Shown: positions 23,124 through 33,613 of the stretch, piece after piece
How the letters are laid out: every line of letters starts with the position of its first letter
How positions within the stretch are numbered: the first letter of the stretch is position 1
Assembly (NCBI GenBank): GCA_031772625.1
Contig: CM062805.1
Coordinates: 803,611,592 to 803,675,591, forward strand
Origin: Pinus tabuliformis
Taxonomy: Eukaryota > Streptophyta > Pinopsida > Pinales > Pinaceae
Length of the DNA stretch: 64,000 nucleotides
Direction of reading: 5' to 3'
Translations under genes and position numbers: made by a program
Notes under the pieces: model-generated
Databases searched by the model: none
What the model was told of the DNA's origin: nothing
The model's input: only the letters and a program-made list of their open reading frames with translations

Positions 23124-23170
23124 GACGTCATCGGGTGGGGTCGGAGTCGGATGATGTCAGCATGACATCA
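23112..23170. promoter_or_regulatory. bZIP-site cluster, right LTR, two of four sites intact
   Basis: TGACGTCA is intact at 23112-23119 and 23123-23130. The third and fourth sites are TGATGTCA (23152-23159) and TGACATCA (23163-23170). Both changes are at the central CpG, as expected from deamination of methylated cytosine. Confidence 0.62.
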
Positions 23171-23496
23171 CCGGGTGATGTGGCAGGTCCTGGTTGGTCC
23201 ACGGATATGCTGAAGTGGCGGACATGTCAGCGAAGGGACGGACGAATGAGGCGATGCGACGGCGGGGTGGCAGCGACGTGGCTCTGACGTGGGCATGACA
23301 TGGGACCAGCAAAACCGGGTGGTAAGTGAAACAACGGTAACGGTTTTCTCGGACCGCTTACAATACGGCCCCGGTTTTGTCAGAGGCCGACCCGAGAGAC
23401 TGAGAAGGTGACGCGTGGCCGAGGACTGACGTAACCCTTCGTCAGTTTCTCGGGTACTAACTGTCGGGCGTCAGGACCAACCCGATACGTATAAGG

Positions 23497-23528
23497 GCCG
23501 TCCGATCAGAGGCGCTCGATCGGACGGC
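23497..23528. promoter_or_regulatory. 11-bp perfect inverted repeat, right LTR
   Basis: The same hairpin as 9734-9765 with no change in stem or loop, although neighbouring bases differ (for example GGCTGACGG here and GGCTAACGG in the left copy). Confidence 0.6.
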
Positions 23529-24785
23529 TGACGGGTTGATGAAGTGATCGGGCAATACGGAAGGGGGGCGGGATTTAAAAAAAATATATTTTTTGGGATG
23601 CGCGCTTAGCGGAAGACCATTGGGGTATGGAGGATTTCGATGGTTTTTTAATATATTTCCAATAAAACCAATATAGCGCCCGAACCATTGGATAGCAAAA
23701 AAATGGGTTTTTTATGAATATTTTTGTAAAAATGCGCCTGATGCTTAGACTTTGGATAAAGGAGAAAAGTGGGTTTTTAGAGTATTTTTGCAAATGAAGC
23801 GGGCTAAAGGGACAAAAAGGGTTTTTAATAAGGTTTTCTTAGCAAATGAAGTTTAAATGAGTCAAATGGATTCAGAAGAGGGGAGAGGGGTAAGGCTAAG
23901 GCTTATCAAACTGACCAGAGGTCCATTTGATCCCTGAAAGAGAACATATGGCTATAATGCCAAGGGAAGGGATATTTATACCATGTTTGGGGTTTATACA
24001 CCATGGTGTTATAATACTAGGGAAAGGGTAAGATAGGGGATTTATATAATAGAATTAGTGGTTAATATGGGGGGAATGAAAATGAGGGGTGATGTTACTA
24101 ATCATACTTGAAACTTACTTAGCTTAGGAAGTAGATCAAAATGAAAAGAATCTTAGACAATAAATTTGGCTTTTCAATGAATAAAACCACCATCAAACCT
24201 CAAGTTTTTCTAAGCAATTCAATTGATGAGGGGATGTTAGTAATGAGTGGGAAAAGGGATAATTGGGAAGTTAGACATGCTTCTTTGTTTTTCTTTTCTC
24301 ATCTTGACCATCAAGGTTAAATCTGAAATGAATACCACTTATGCAACCCCATCTACTTACCCAGCTACTTTGCCTAGCATTTTTTGTTTCTTCTTGGAGG
24401 GTGCACTTAGGCTTGCAGACCCTTACTTGCCTTTTCTTTTCTTTGGCTTTTTCTTTTGTTTTTCTATCTACTTCTACCCTTATTTCTTCCAAGGTCCCAG
24501 ATTAAGCTGTTGGGAGCCTTTTCTTCTCTATCTGAACTACTTGTCTGCCAAGATTAAACAGTTTGGACAGACTTCCTTCTCTATTCTACAACTGAAAATT
24601 CAAAACATGGCATGATCCAGGTTAGACTGTTGGACCATCCATCAAAATTGAGTCCCCATCAAGCTACAAGCACAGATTATATTCTTATGGAAATATGTGA
24701 TCTTTGCATCATCAAAGCAGATCATATTTGGACCTTTTCAGTGCCAATCATGAAATATGAAACCTATTGGTATAGGTAGCTAACA

Positions 24786-24790
24786 ACGCT
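24786..24790. repeat. Target-site duplication, right (acgct)
   Basis: The right partner of GCGCT at 4065-4069, with one G-to-A difference. The copia frame resumes at once after it. Confidence 0.85.
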
Positions 24791-24869
24791 CACCAGGAGC
24801 AAATTCGAATACCATCGAGGTAGGATAGGGGTTGTCGATAATCAATATCTTGTTGAGAGGGAGTTTTGA
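24786..24869 (+). pseudogene. Ty1/copia RNase H C-terminal tail (continuation of 2544-4069)
   Basis: After the target duplication the frame reads TRSKFEYHRGRIGVVDN and ends ...LVEREF at a TGA (24867-24869). This is the usual copia ending that follows ADILTKAL. The bases TTGAGAGGGAG near the stop resemble the polypurine tract of the copia copy at 50064. A degenerate LTR may therefore begin near 24864; the alternative is that 24870-25634 is a 3' untranslated region. Confidence 0.9.
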
Positions 24870-25634
24870 GAATGCAACAAGATGATGGAGCTTAGTGGAA
24901 AGGAGTCGCCTTCATTAAGTGGGCCCGCAGGAAAATTATGGCGCAAAGTCTATTTTTAGACATATGGATCATGGTCTATGAGTTGCAGTATGCTATTTAT
25001 GGATGATTGGTCATGTTGGCAAAAATAGATGGAATTCTATTTTTGGTTCACAGCGGTGTGATCAGAGTCTATTTTTAGACTGTCAGGCTAAAAATAGAAA
25101 AGTCAAATAGTATGGTCTCATAATAATATTTAGACTATAAACTTTATCTTATCCTCTTGGAGCACTTCAGTTTGAGCTACAGATGTGGCACATGCAGCTG
25201 TCAGAAAGAAATACGCTTTCTTTGTGGGTCAGTTGAGCTATTGCATGCAGGACTTCAATTAGAACTCAAGCAGTTGAGTTTGGTGGAGTTGGATGTGGAG
25301 TTGATGGAGTTGTGTTCAGTTTGACTTGGTTAAACTAGTTGTATTTAGTCTAACTGCAAATAGACTAATGATGAGTTGTTTCACTAATTATTAACTCATA
25401 AAGCAACTAAATAATACATCAGTTAACTCAGTTTCATGTCAGTGCATGTACAGTTCAATGGAGACAGGTGTTACAGGTTGAGATTGCTATCAGTTGTGAC
25501 TATAGTTGTGCATGAGATCTTGCACAATCAATGGGATTAAGTTATGCCAACGAAGACTACGCAACATGGGCCAATACCAAGCATTATAGCTTATGCTCAT
25601 GTGATTTCCAGGGTGAGTGATTCTCAAGCATTGT
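24870..25634 (+). other. Copia 3' region or decayed LTR, no gene
   Basis: About 765 bases between the copia stop and the right LTR. No coding frame is seen. Its first bases (TTTTGAGAATGCAACAAG) resemble the LTR start of the copia copy at 49202-52790 (TGTTGAGAAATGGCAACAAG), so part may be an LTR of that family. CTATTTTTAGAC-like and AAAATAGA-like words recur between 24950 and 25110. Confidence 0.4.
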
Positions 25635-26699
25635 TGTTATAGACATTTTTGTGCCTCGCATCATGGAGCATGAAATGTCGATAATTACAGGGATCCTCAG
25701 TCCCTAAACATGTTGTTCTTACCCCTAAAAGAACAAGGTCATCAAACAACAGCACTTCCAATCAGTTCTCCACTTGAAAACACTTCAAAACAGGCTTATT
25801 ATGGATCATGTCAGCTGCTCTACTAAGCTTCTGCGCTGGAATGCAACTGTCCCTCCTTGTACCTGCGCTGGAAGTCAAAGTTAATGAAGGCTACCTGCGC
25901 TGGGTGAGATTGGCCAAGTGGCACAGTCATCCTGCAAGGTGTCAACTGCCCAGGAAGCTTCCAAACTGACACTTGGTTCATCAGATTCGCCTTGTGATGA
26001 GTAAGAGGTACTTGATCACCATGTGTAACCAAGGATCTCCAAGTGGACTCAAGAACTGAAGATTAACTGAAGAGGGAGAGGACACAAGGCAGCTTCATGT
26101 CAGTCTCAAGCTGACTCATCCTCTCTTCTTCTATCCTATATATAGAGCTCTTCTATGAGGTCTAAGGAGGCTGGAATTTTGTGTAAAGCAAGGAGGTGTT
26201 GTTGGATTACAGTTAGAGCTATTGGGTGATTGTTTTACTAGAGGTGAAGAGGAGAGTTCTTGCTGCTGGGGAGGTGCTGCTGGATTGGAACCATCATTGG
26301 TTGTAACCTTCTCAGAACCCTGTTACTTCTATCAATAAATTTTTGCATGTTCTCCTATATACTTGTATTGCATTGATGTATTGTATTTACATGTATATTT
26401 GATTCACTCTAATCCATGCATCAGTTATGAGTACATGTATCTTGTAGTTTTCTCTCTTGTTTTGTGCAGGATCTGTGTGTAGCTGGACCGGCAAAGAGAG
26501 CAAGGAGCTGGGAACAAGAGACAAAGAGAGAGGATCAAGATCGACTAAGCGAAGGACACCAGGTTGGTTAATCATTTCTTCTTTCTCTCTGTACTTTCAT
26601 AAAGGAAAACATCAAAGCTTTTCTTTCAGTTGTTGCTAAAGACTGTCACCTTTAGAGTAGGGATAGGGTCATCCGCATCGGATACTTTTCCCCACAACA
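25635..26699 (+). repeat. Ty1/copia-type LTR, right copy
   Basis: It starts TGTTATAGACATTTTTGTGCC-like and ends CCCCACAACA, as at 1525-2543. A TATA-like CTATATATAGAG lies near 26143-26154 and an ATCAATAAAT signal near 26331-26340, so U3-R-U5 runs on the + strand. It is about 80% identical to the left copy at the start by eye. No clear target duplication flanks the pair. Confidence 0.7.
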
Positions 26700-27057
26700 A
26701 TTGTGCAGTGGAGGCAGACAAAGCAGCGGAGGAGATTTGAACCTGTGACTTGTTCGGATCTGAGCTAGTTTTGTGTGTAACAGGTGGAGATAGTACTGAG
26801 TACTTGTGAGGAGTATTGTACTATGTATTGTTACTTATCTCAATCATTAATATACAGATAGTGTGGGGTTTTCAGCTGTAAACTTTCCCCGGGATACATA
26901 CTGTGTTAATGTGTACATGCGATTGATGTTTCATTGTTTTTAATGTTGTTAAATTGATGATCAACATACAGGAGATTATGTATTGTGCATGTATTCCGCA
27001 ATAGTGTATAATCAGGATAATATCTATGAATAAGTGTCATATTATTCAAAATTTCTA
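26700..27057. other. Unassigned spacer, no gene
   Basis: DNA between the copia LTR and the point where similarity to the repeat at 33728 onward begins. No coding frame or structural signal is recognised. Confidence 0.5.
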
Positions 27058-30000
27058 CATTGACTATGATGCCACATAGAGGCAAGTAGAATAACTCTGT
27101 CAACAACAAGGGTGTGATTGATGCGGTGATTCAAAGAAGGTGTATGAGAGGTTCCAACACTTCGAAGGGGGAAGCAGGTGAAGGTGAGTTCCAAGTTGAA
27201 AGGGATCAGTCCTAACTTAAGTTGGAATACACAACACAAAGGACATGCACAGCTTCTAGTATAGCAGTCCATTCGGATGCGGCAGTCACATCATACAAGG
27301 TAAGATAACATGTACAACACTCACTGACCAATCCGAGACAAGTGTGACGGTTGTTATAGCAAGGTTCAAGTGAAAGGTCTGTCTGATGTCCAGCAGAGCA
27401 GTCAACATGGATGATGACAACATTTAAACCATATGCAACACATTAACAACAAGATTTGTATAATTGCATGTGAATCAATTCATAAACAAGTATCTAAGTT
27501 AAACAATACATATCATTAAAGCAACTAGAGCAATCCAACTACAATAATAACATATGCATGAAAATGTCTTGGCTCTTATTATATAAAGAAGTGTAAGTCA
27601 CAATCATAACATACATCCATGTAAACCTACTAGCCCCAATAGTGAAATGTTACAGCGACATCCGCCTGCTCCTCCAAAGATATGTACTAGCTCCGTGTAG
27701 TGGAGAAGCCAAGGCGCGTTACAATATTGTCCAAGCCTTCTTCAAGATAGTCTTAGTAGAAGCTTGGCTTACCAAAAGCCTATACAATGAGTTATGAGGG
27801 ACTATTTATAGCAAAGGGTGGGGTGACACTTGACATTCCCATTTGTGATAGTTCAACTACCCTCATGACTCTTCACCTACTCTATGACTGTTACGTCCAA
27901 CTATGGACACTTGAATTACACTTGACATGACTCAACATTACAATGCACATGTACTCATGTGAGACAACATGGCTTGAGCAAGCCAAGCAAGACATCACTG
28001 AGACTTGGTCCACTATGGTGAGACCAACTCTATGACATGCTTTTGATGGTGAGGGTGGTGATTTGATGCCAAGCTTGGTCATCCATGATGGTGTGCATGC
28101 ACCTCATGGTGAAATCTTGCTTAAGCGAACTCTTGCCTCCGTTGCAACTGGTGCATTGGTTTGGCCCCTTCATCCAACTCATCTACTAACATGTGCATAT
28201 TCTTCCTGGGTATGGTTGAATTGGCAACACACTAATGCATGGTGTTCATGTTGATCTTGAAGTGTGTGCTGGTGGTCATGCACATCAATTTGTAGAATTA
28301 CATGTTCATCCCCAGTTGGACTTGCTTCTTGTCTTCACCTTGGTGAGTGTGTTGAATGGGTTTGATTTCATGTGTGTGCTCAACAAAATGCATGGTGTTG
28401 AATCCCTTGCATGCGATCAATAACATTTCTCACAATGTCTGCTCTATGTCAGCCGTTGGGATGAATCCTTAACTTTTACAGGCGTAGTTTCATCCATGAG
28501 TGCATGTTGAACCCACCGTTGTTCCTTTTCTTGTTGCAACTCATTCGTTTGTCTATGCAGCTTCATGTTGTTCCTAACTTTTTGCTTCAGCACATGTAAC
28601 TCCTTCTTTCTTCCATCTTCTACCTTCACATGATCTTCATGTCGTGTCGTCACTTCATAGCCGAAGTCTCCAAAGTTGCTTTCATCACTAATGGACCTAC
28701 TTGAGCTTGCAACCTTGTTCTACGTTTGTGTTGTCAACAACCCTCCTTTGCCATTCGTTGCATTTGGTATGCTATCTTTAATAAATTTTCATGATGCTGC
28801 TCATTTTGATATTGTCGTTGTCATATTTTTATGTCCTTGTCTATGAACAACTTGACGTCTTTGTGGGTAGGTAAGTCCATAGGCACTTGATCGACTATAT
28901 CCCCAAGTGTGCTCTGAACGATGTCTTCATCTCTACTCTCTTGGAAACCATTGTACTTGTATTGCTGAGAGGCAGATGAACACCTGTGATACCTTGAGAC
29001 ATGGCAAGCAATCTGTTAGTCAAAAACCAAAATGAACATGAGAACTAATTTGCAACATACCTGGGTGAATGATCATGAAGGTTGTGCATTTTCGATCGGA
29101 AGTTCGGGAGACCGACTGCCAAGACTGCACAAGGCACAGTCTGGGATCCTGGGAGACTGACTAACTAATGGAACTTTGTAATACATAGTCCATTCTGGCT
29201 GCTGACTGCTAGGATTACGCAATATTCAATTCTAGTTGGGAAGGACTACTGGCCCAAGGACAAATTTGCACAATTTCTTGCACTAAGCAGCCACTTTCCT
29301 CCAGAAAGGTGCAAAACAGTCCTAGAGGCTAGTGCTGGGTAGGAATGCACAAATCTAGAGAGGAAGGTGAGCCTTCCTTCCCCATATTGCACAATGTAGC
29401 CTTGGTGAAGGCATAGTCCAAGCCAAGGTTTGCCCGACTGGTCAATGGGCAACTGAAAGCAAGTCAGTGAATGCATGGTGACACTAAGTGATAGTAGAAG
29501 TGATTAAAAGTGCATGAAAAGCATGAATGAAAGATTCAACAAACGGATCAACATGCATGTGAGTGAGGTTGTTCGTCCATTGGGCAAAGGTTCATGAAAA
29601 ACAGTTTCATGCATGCCACAGCAGTGAGATAGCAACGAAAACTAAAATAGAGCTAAGAAAAGCTAGTATACATGTAAACAACAACAAGAATTCAAATAAA
29701 TCAAGAAAATAGTACTCCCACAAGCGAAAACACAAAAAGCGATAGAAATGCAGCACAAGGCATGGGAAGCGGGCTTACCCCAAAAATACTGAGTTGAATC
29801 TGACAACTTCTCCTAAATGTGATGTGGGATGCCAGAGCTACAAGTTTGATGTGAGGAATGAGCTCTGTAGTGTCCAATTGATGAGTTTTTATAACATTGA
29901 GGTTGTGATGCGCATGCCACGAATCTAGGGGAAGCGACACTTGGTGGGAGGTTTCAGAATTGATCCTTGCATGTAACCTCCAACTGCTAAACATAGATCC

Positions 30001-30599
30001 CTAAAACAAGGGATGCCTTTGCATGCTACCTTGGGAGAAGCATCCTATGCATGCAAGTCTATTTTTCTCAGTTCCGGCTGGAACCGGTCAACTCAACTGC
30101 ACATGCAAGAGACTGCTCGACTGCTGGAAAAAAATGTGCATTCCTGGCTGGGAGTTGGGCTTACTGCCCAAGAGGTTTGCACAATTTCTGGGCAGAGCAA
30201 CTAACTGTTGCCCAGATTTGCGCAAATCCTAGGTTGAACAACCTGCTGCTGTGAAAATTTGCACAAATCCTGCTGGGAGGGTTGGCTAGCAGGATTGCGC
30301 AATCTTGGAGCCCAGCAAGTTGTCAGAGACGATTGCATAATTTTTGGAGGGAAGGTTGGTTGCCCTCCAGAAATGCGCAATTTTCAAGGGGAAGTTGCTC
30401 TGCATGCAACTGGACCAAGTCTAGGTAAGAAGCCTACGAGGGGAATGGATCAACTTTGATCAACAGGCTGCCTTTGTGCTAGGGAAAGCACATGAATCTT
30501 GAGTACTTGAAAAAGGAAGACAAAGTGCTATGAAAGGTTGGTAGGGAGGCTCAAAAACAGTCTAAGGAAAAATTTTGGAGGGTGGTTGTATCTGCTACA
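27058..30599 (-). repeat. 3' LTR (left) of the gag-only element, truncated
   Basis: It is collinear with 33728-37261; landmarks include the AGTAGAATAACTCTGTCA block near 27085 and 33750. It ends in ...GGTTGTATCTGCTACA, with GGTTGTAGCCGCTACA in the partner. No protein-coding frame is credible: the small open frames are disrupted in the partner copy. Confidence 0.75.
30134..30380. repeat. Seven phased palindromic TTGCRCAA motifs, about 39-bp period
   Basis: Palindromic cores (TGTGCA, TTGCACAA, TTGCGCAA, TTGCACAA, TTGCGCAA, TTGCATAA, TGCGCA) are centred at about 30140, 30181, 30222, 30263, 30299, 30337 and 30377, a spacing of 36-41 bases. Each lies in a degenerate unit with CCTGG- or CCAG-like flanks. 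The same series is in the other LTR near 36800-37050. Confidence 0.65.
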
Positions 30600-32112
30600 A
30601 CACTTGGCGACACACTAGTAGAAATCCAACTCTTTGAATCGACCTTTTTCATGAAAAGCAAGTCTAACACCTCCAAAAGTATTTTTCAGCTCTCGGCTCA
30701 TCTTGGCTTCAAACTAGCTTGATTGTAAGATGTAGCATCTGCCAGTCTCTTGGTCGGTTAAACACATTCCAAGCCAAGGCAACATAGTTGTTTCGATTGG
30801 GGTTGATGGATATAGAGGTGCACAAGCAGTATAGTCATCAAAGTCTTAGTTTCATCTCTGGTATTGCGCCAATACCAGCAAGCCTGGACAGTACCCCGAT
30901 GGAGTCACATAGGAACAAAAGCATGGCTCTGCTTCTAGCAAGCATGGTCAGTACCCCAGGAAGAGTTACTTGCATCACCTCCCTGTGCAAGAAGCCTTTC
31001 TCTTCTTTCGCCTTATTTATTTTTCATTTTGATTTTTTTTTTACTTTTGATTTTTTTTCATTTTCATTTTCACTGTGCATAACACTTATTCATTTCATAG
31101 GTGGAGGAAGGATCCCAACTGAGAGCAGAAGAGGTTGCTCCAGCAGAGAAGTAGTTTATTGTATCTCTGATGTGCCTGTTAAGGTTTTCCCCCTCACCTT
31201 AATCTACTTGACTAAGCTGACAAGGGTTAACCCAAAAACAACCTACTAGAGAAGGTGACACTAGTTAGCATGCAAGAATTGTGTTTTCATCAAGGTTCAC
31301 TTCGAACAGTATGTATTTTCCTTCCATGTATCATGGACTAAGAGTAACAAGCCCATCATACAGAGGCAAGATCATAGATAACCAAGTAGTGATAGCTATA
31401 CAAGCCCTCTTGTACTTTACCCATCTTGCTTCATGAGTCATACATGGTTTCATGCAAGACTAACCTACGAACGAAAAAAACGAATGAACTAACAATCAAC
31501 AAAGCAAATCAAGAGTAGAAGCAAAAAATGAAAGTGAATCAAGTAAACAAACAAGCAAACAAACAAACAAGCAAACAAGCAAACAAAGCACGTAAACAAA
31601 CAAGAATGCAAGCAAACAACTGAAATCAAACACTACTCCTACTCCTACACTAATGGTACATGGGCCTGATCGCGTGAAGTGATACTTCCAATGCAGCCAC
31701 CGACGCATTAGTAGACCCATGTTGGTGAAGACTTGGTCCACGAGCAACCCAGTTGTGTGAACAGCAAGCAAGAAAGATATAACAATGAAGACAACCACAC
31801 TTCATGATTCAAAGTGCCAACGAGACATAAGTGAGTGCATGTGCATGACGGGAAGTCCGCAGACTTATCATGATGTTGTGTGACACTACGTGAAACTTTG
31901 AAGCATAAGCACACTCTTGATTGTGACATGCAAGCAAATAAAAGAAACAAAGATAACTTGTGTCGCACATGAGTGCTTGCAATATAAGACTCCTCTAATG
32001 CATGAGAAATGGGATCATGTAATTCGAGTGGAGAAAGTAAAATTTGAGTGTTGGATTGATCTTAAGTGCATAGAGATGATTGATGAGGAGCCTTGAGTGT
32101 TTGAACAACCTC
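30600..32112 (-). other. Internal non-coding part of the gag-only element
   Basis: Lies between the Gag relic and the 3' LTR, where pol would be expected. No RT, RNase H or integrase motif is seen in any frame. It holds the microsatellite and T-rich runs near 31025-31060. Confidence 0.55.
31540..31600. repeat. (CAAA/CAAG)n microsatellite
   Basis: Runs of CAAACAAACAAG-type units inside the gag-only element. A simple repeat. Confidence 0.85.
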
Positions 32113-32263
32113 CTAATCAGAAGCGAAACCAACCTCAAGACAGCGAGGGCCTAACATAACCATCAACTTGGGCTGAAGTGCCTCGACAGTATATGGGGTC
32201 TCGACTTCATTGATAGATTGATCTTCGTAGCCCAGTGGTTTAGACGGATTAAGAACGAGTGAA

Positions 32264-33590
32264 TCAAAAATCATGATCGGATGATGAGGTGAAGATATCA
32301 CGACAACCAAGATCAAAAAATTCAAGATGTTGGTCGGCATCCTCATGGTTGGATGAATCACACAGAGGGGTAGATGAAAAGTGAACAAAATCATCCTCTA
32401 TGTTTCTGGAAAAGATAGATGAAGGATAAATTGGATTTTCAACGAGTAACTTAATCTCTCCATTGTCGAATGATGGACTAACATCCGGTGAATCCTGTGA
32501 GTGACCAACAATGGGTGCATCTTTGGATGAAGATACACCTACAAAATCATGGATGGTGGGTTCACCATAGAGATTAGGAAGGAACGGAGGGGACTCAGAC
32601 AGAAGGGAGTCATCCTTCGCCGAGTGTTGATGCTCAAGCTCCCACTCATACTCTTCATGAATGATAGCACATGTTGGTTGTGCAAAACCAACTCCGTTAG
32701 CTGGATGTTCCTCATTCACAAAAAGTGGAGAGTCTGGAATGGATGAACACAAGACAGCATCATCTGGAGGAACACCTGAATGCAAAGATGGAGGTTGAAG
32801 AAAAGAATGCATATGAGAACTCGATGGACTTACAAATGAATCTATGTGAAAATCAGGTGGAGTGATGTTGGGAGAGTGTGAAGGATGAACAGGTGTGTGA
32901 GCATGATCCTCAACATCACTAGGCAGTGGTGGAGTTGTTGAATGAGAGGGAGGCGGAAAGTTAGTTGAGACAGTGCTCGCTCCCACATGAGATTGCACAA
33001 TTCCATCAATGAAGAATTTTGAGCGAGGATCAATATCAAGCTTCCTCTTGGGACGGGCAGAGTTCTTAAGGAAATACTCAAACCGGTCCCAAAGATAAGA
33101 AAATTTCATCTGGCTCTTTGGAGCTTGAAACTGCAAGTCACAGAAGCACTGCCAAAACTCAATAAGGGACTCATGTAGAGCCCTCCATTGCTATAATAGT
33201 TTCCAGTCAATATGGTCTAGATAAAAATGATAAAAAAATGTCTTCAATGAGATCACAAAAGTGCTCAAATGAGTGCACGGTGTCAGCTAGTAAGTTGAGC
33301 ATCCAATGAAATGGAGATTTGCAAAGTGTGTATGCAAGCAGCAAACTGGCCTATTTGTCAGAAAACTCATCTTCCTCATAAATCATGAAAAGAAAGTTAT
33401 ATAAGTGCTTGGGCCAAGCCACTTCGCCCTCACCATCATACATGTGAGTGAACAAGAGATTGAAAAGCTTCACTAAGATGGAGACATCTTCAAGATTCAA
33501 AAAACACCTCAGGGGAAGAAGAGTGCAAGACTCCATGAAAGATATGCAAAGGTTCAAAACTAGATGAGAGGACACAGCTTGTCATCAAGC
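32264..33590 (-). pseudogene. Gag relic of the gag-only Ty3 element
   Basis: The minus strand carries two blocks. The first (about 33575-33235) reads like a retrotransposon Gag capsid helix region (ISILVKLF-like VSILVKLFNLLF, WPKHLYNFLF, KSPFHWMLNLLADTVHSFEHFCDLIEDIF), with stops and frameshifts. The second (33136-32264, 290 codons) begins FQAPKSQMKFSYLWDRF and is then low-complexity, rich in S, P, H and D. No zinc knuckle or protease is visible. It belongs to a Ty3 Gag by overall pattern. It is broken and not expected to work. Confidence 0.65.
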
Positions 33591-33606
33591 CCTCCTTCTA
33601 GCACCA
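33589..33606 (-). other. Priming-site-like sequence of the gag-only element
   Basis: The minus strand reads TTTC then TGGTGCTAGAAGGAGGGC, a few bases inside the right LTR boundary. It has the TGG start and G-rich 3' half usual for plant Ty3 priming sites. I cannot name the tRNA. Confidence 0.5.
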
Positions 33607-33613
33607 GAAATTT

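Larger units (their letters stand above)
4070..24785 (-). mobile_element. Giant Tat-like Ty3/gypsy LTR retrotransposon, 20.7 kb
   Basis: Two direct repeats of exactly 6,953 bases (4070-11022 and 17833-24785) begin TGTTA and end TAACA. A 5-base target duplication with one mismatch flanks them. The internal 6,810 bases (11023-17832) carry one gag-pol frame on the minus strand and a priming site matching tRNA-Arg beside the right LTR, so the right LTR is the 5' LTR. By eye the first 1.2 kb of the LTRs differ at about 13 positions, nearly all transitions, so the insertion is young compared with its neighbours. The LTRs contain a long sense-strand reading frame. The tRNA-Arg primer and extra RNase H suggest the Tat/Ogre group; the exact lineage is not proven. 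Confidence 0.93.
17833..24785 (-). repeat. 5' LTR of the giant Ty3 element (right)
   Basis: It has the same length and ends as 4070-11022. It carries the longer open copy of the LTR gene, the TATA box at 18685-18692 and poly(A) signal at 18064-18069, the hairpin, and two of the four TGACGTCA sites intact. The stretch 23800-24785 is AT-rich and has no credible gene. Confidence 0.92.

Noticed and set aside
4070-24785. The 6.95-kb duplication as a segmental duplication of a host gene
   Set aside because: The copies have TGTTA...TAACA ends, flank a gag-pol with a tRNA-Arg priming site, and are bounded by a target duplication, so they are LTRs.
1525-26699. Target-site duplication for the outer copia LTR pair
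   Set aside because: Flanks GCAAC and ATTGT (or ACAAT) do not match, so the two LTRs may not belong to one insertion.
28063-28653. Small open frames repeated near 34700-35300
   Set aside because: They lie in diverged LTR copies and are disrupted differently in each; no recognisable protein.
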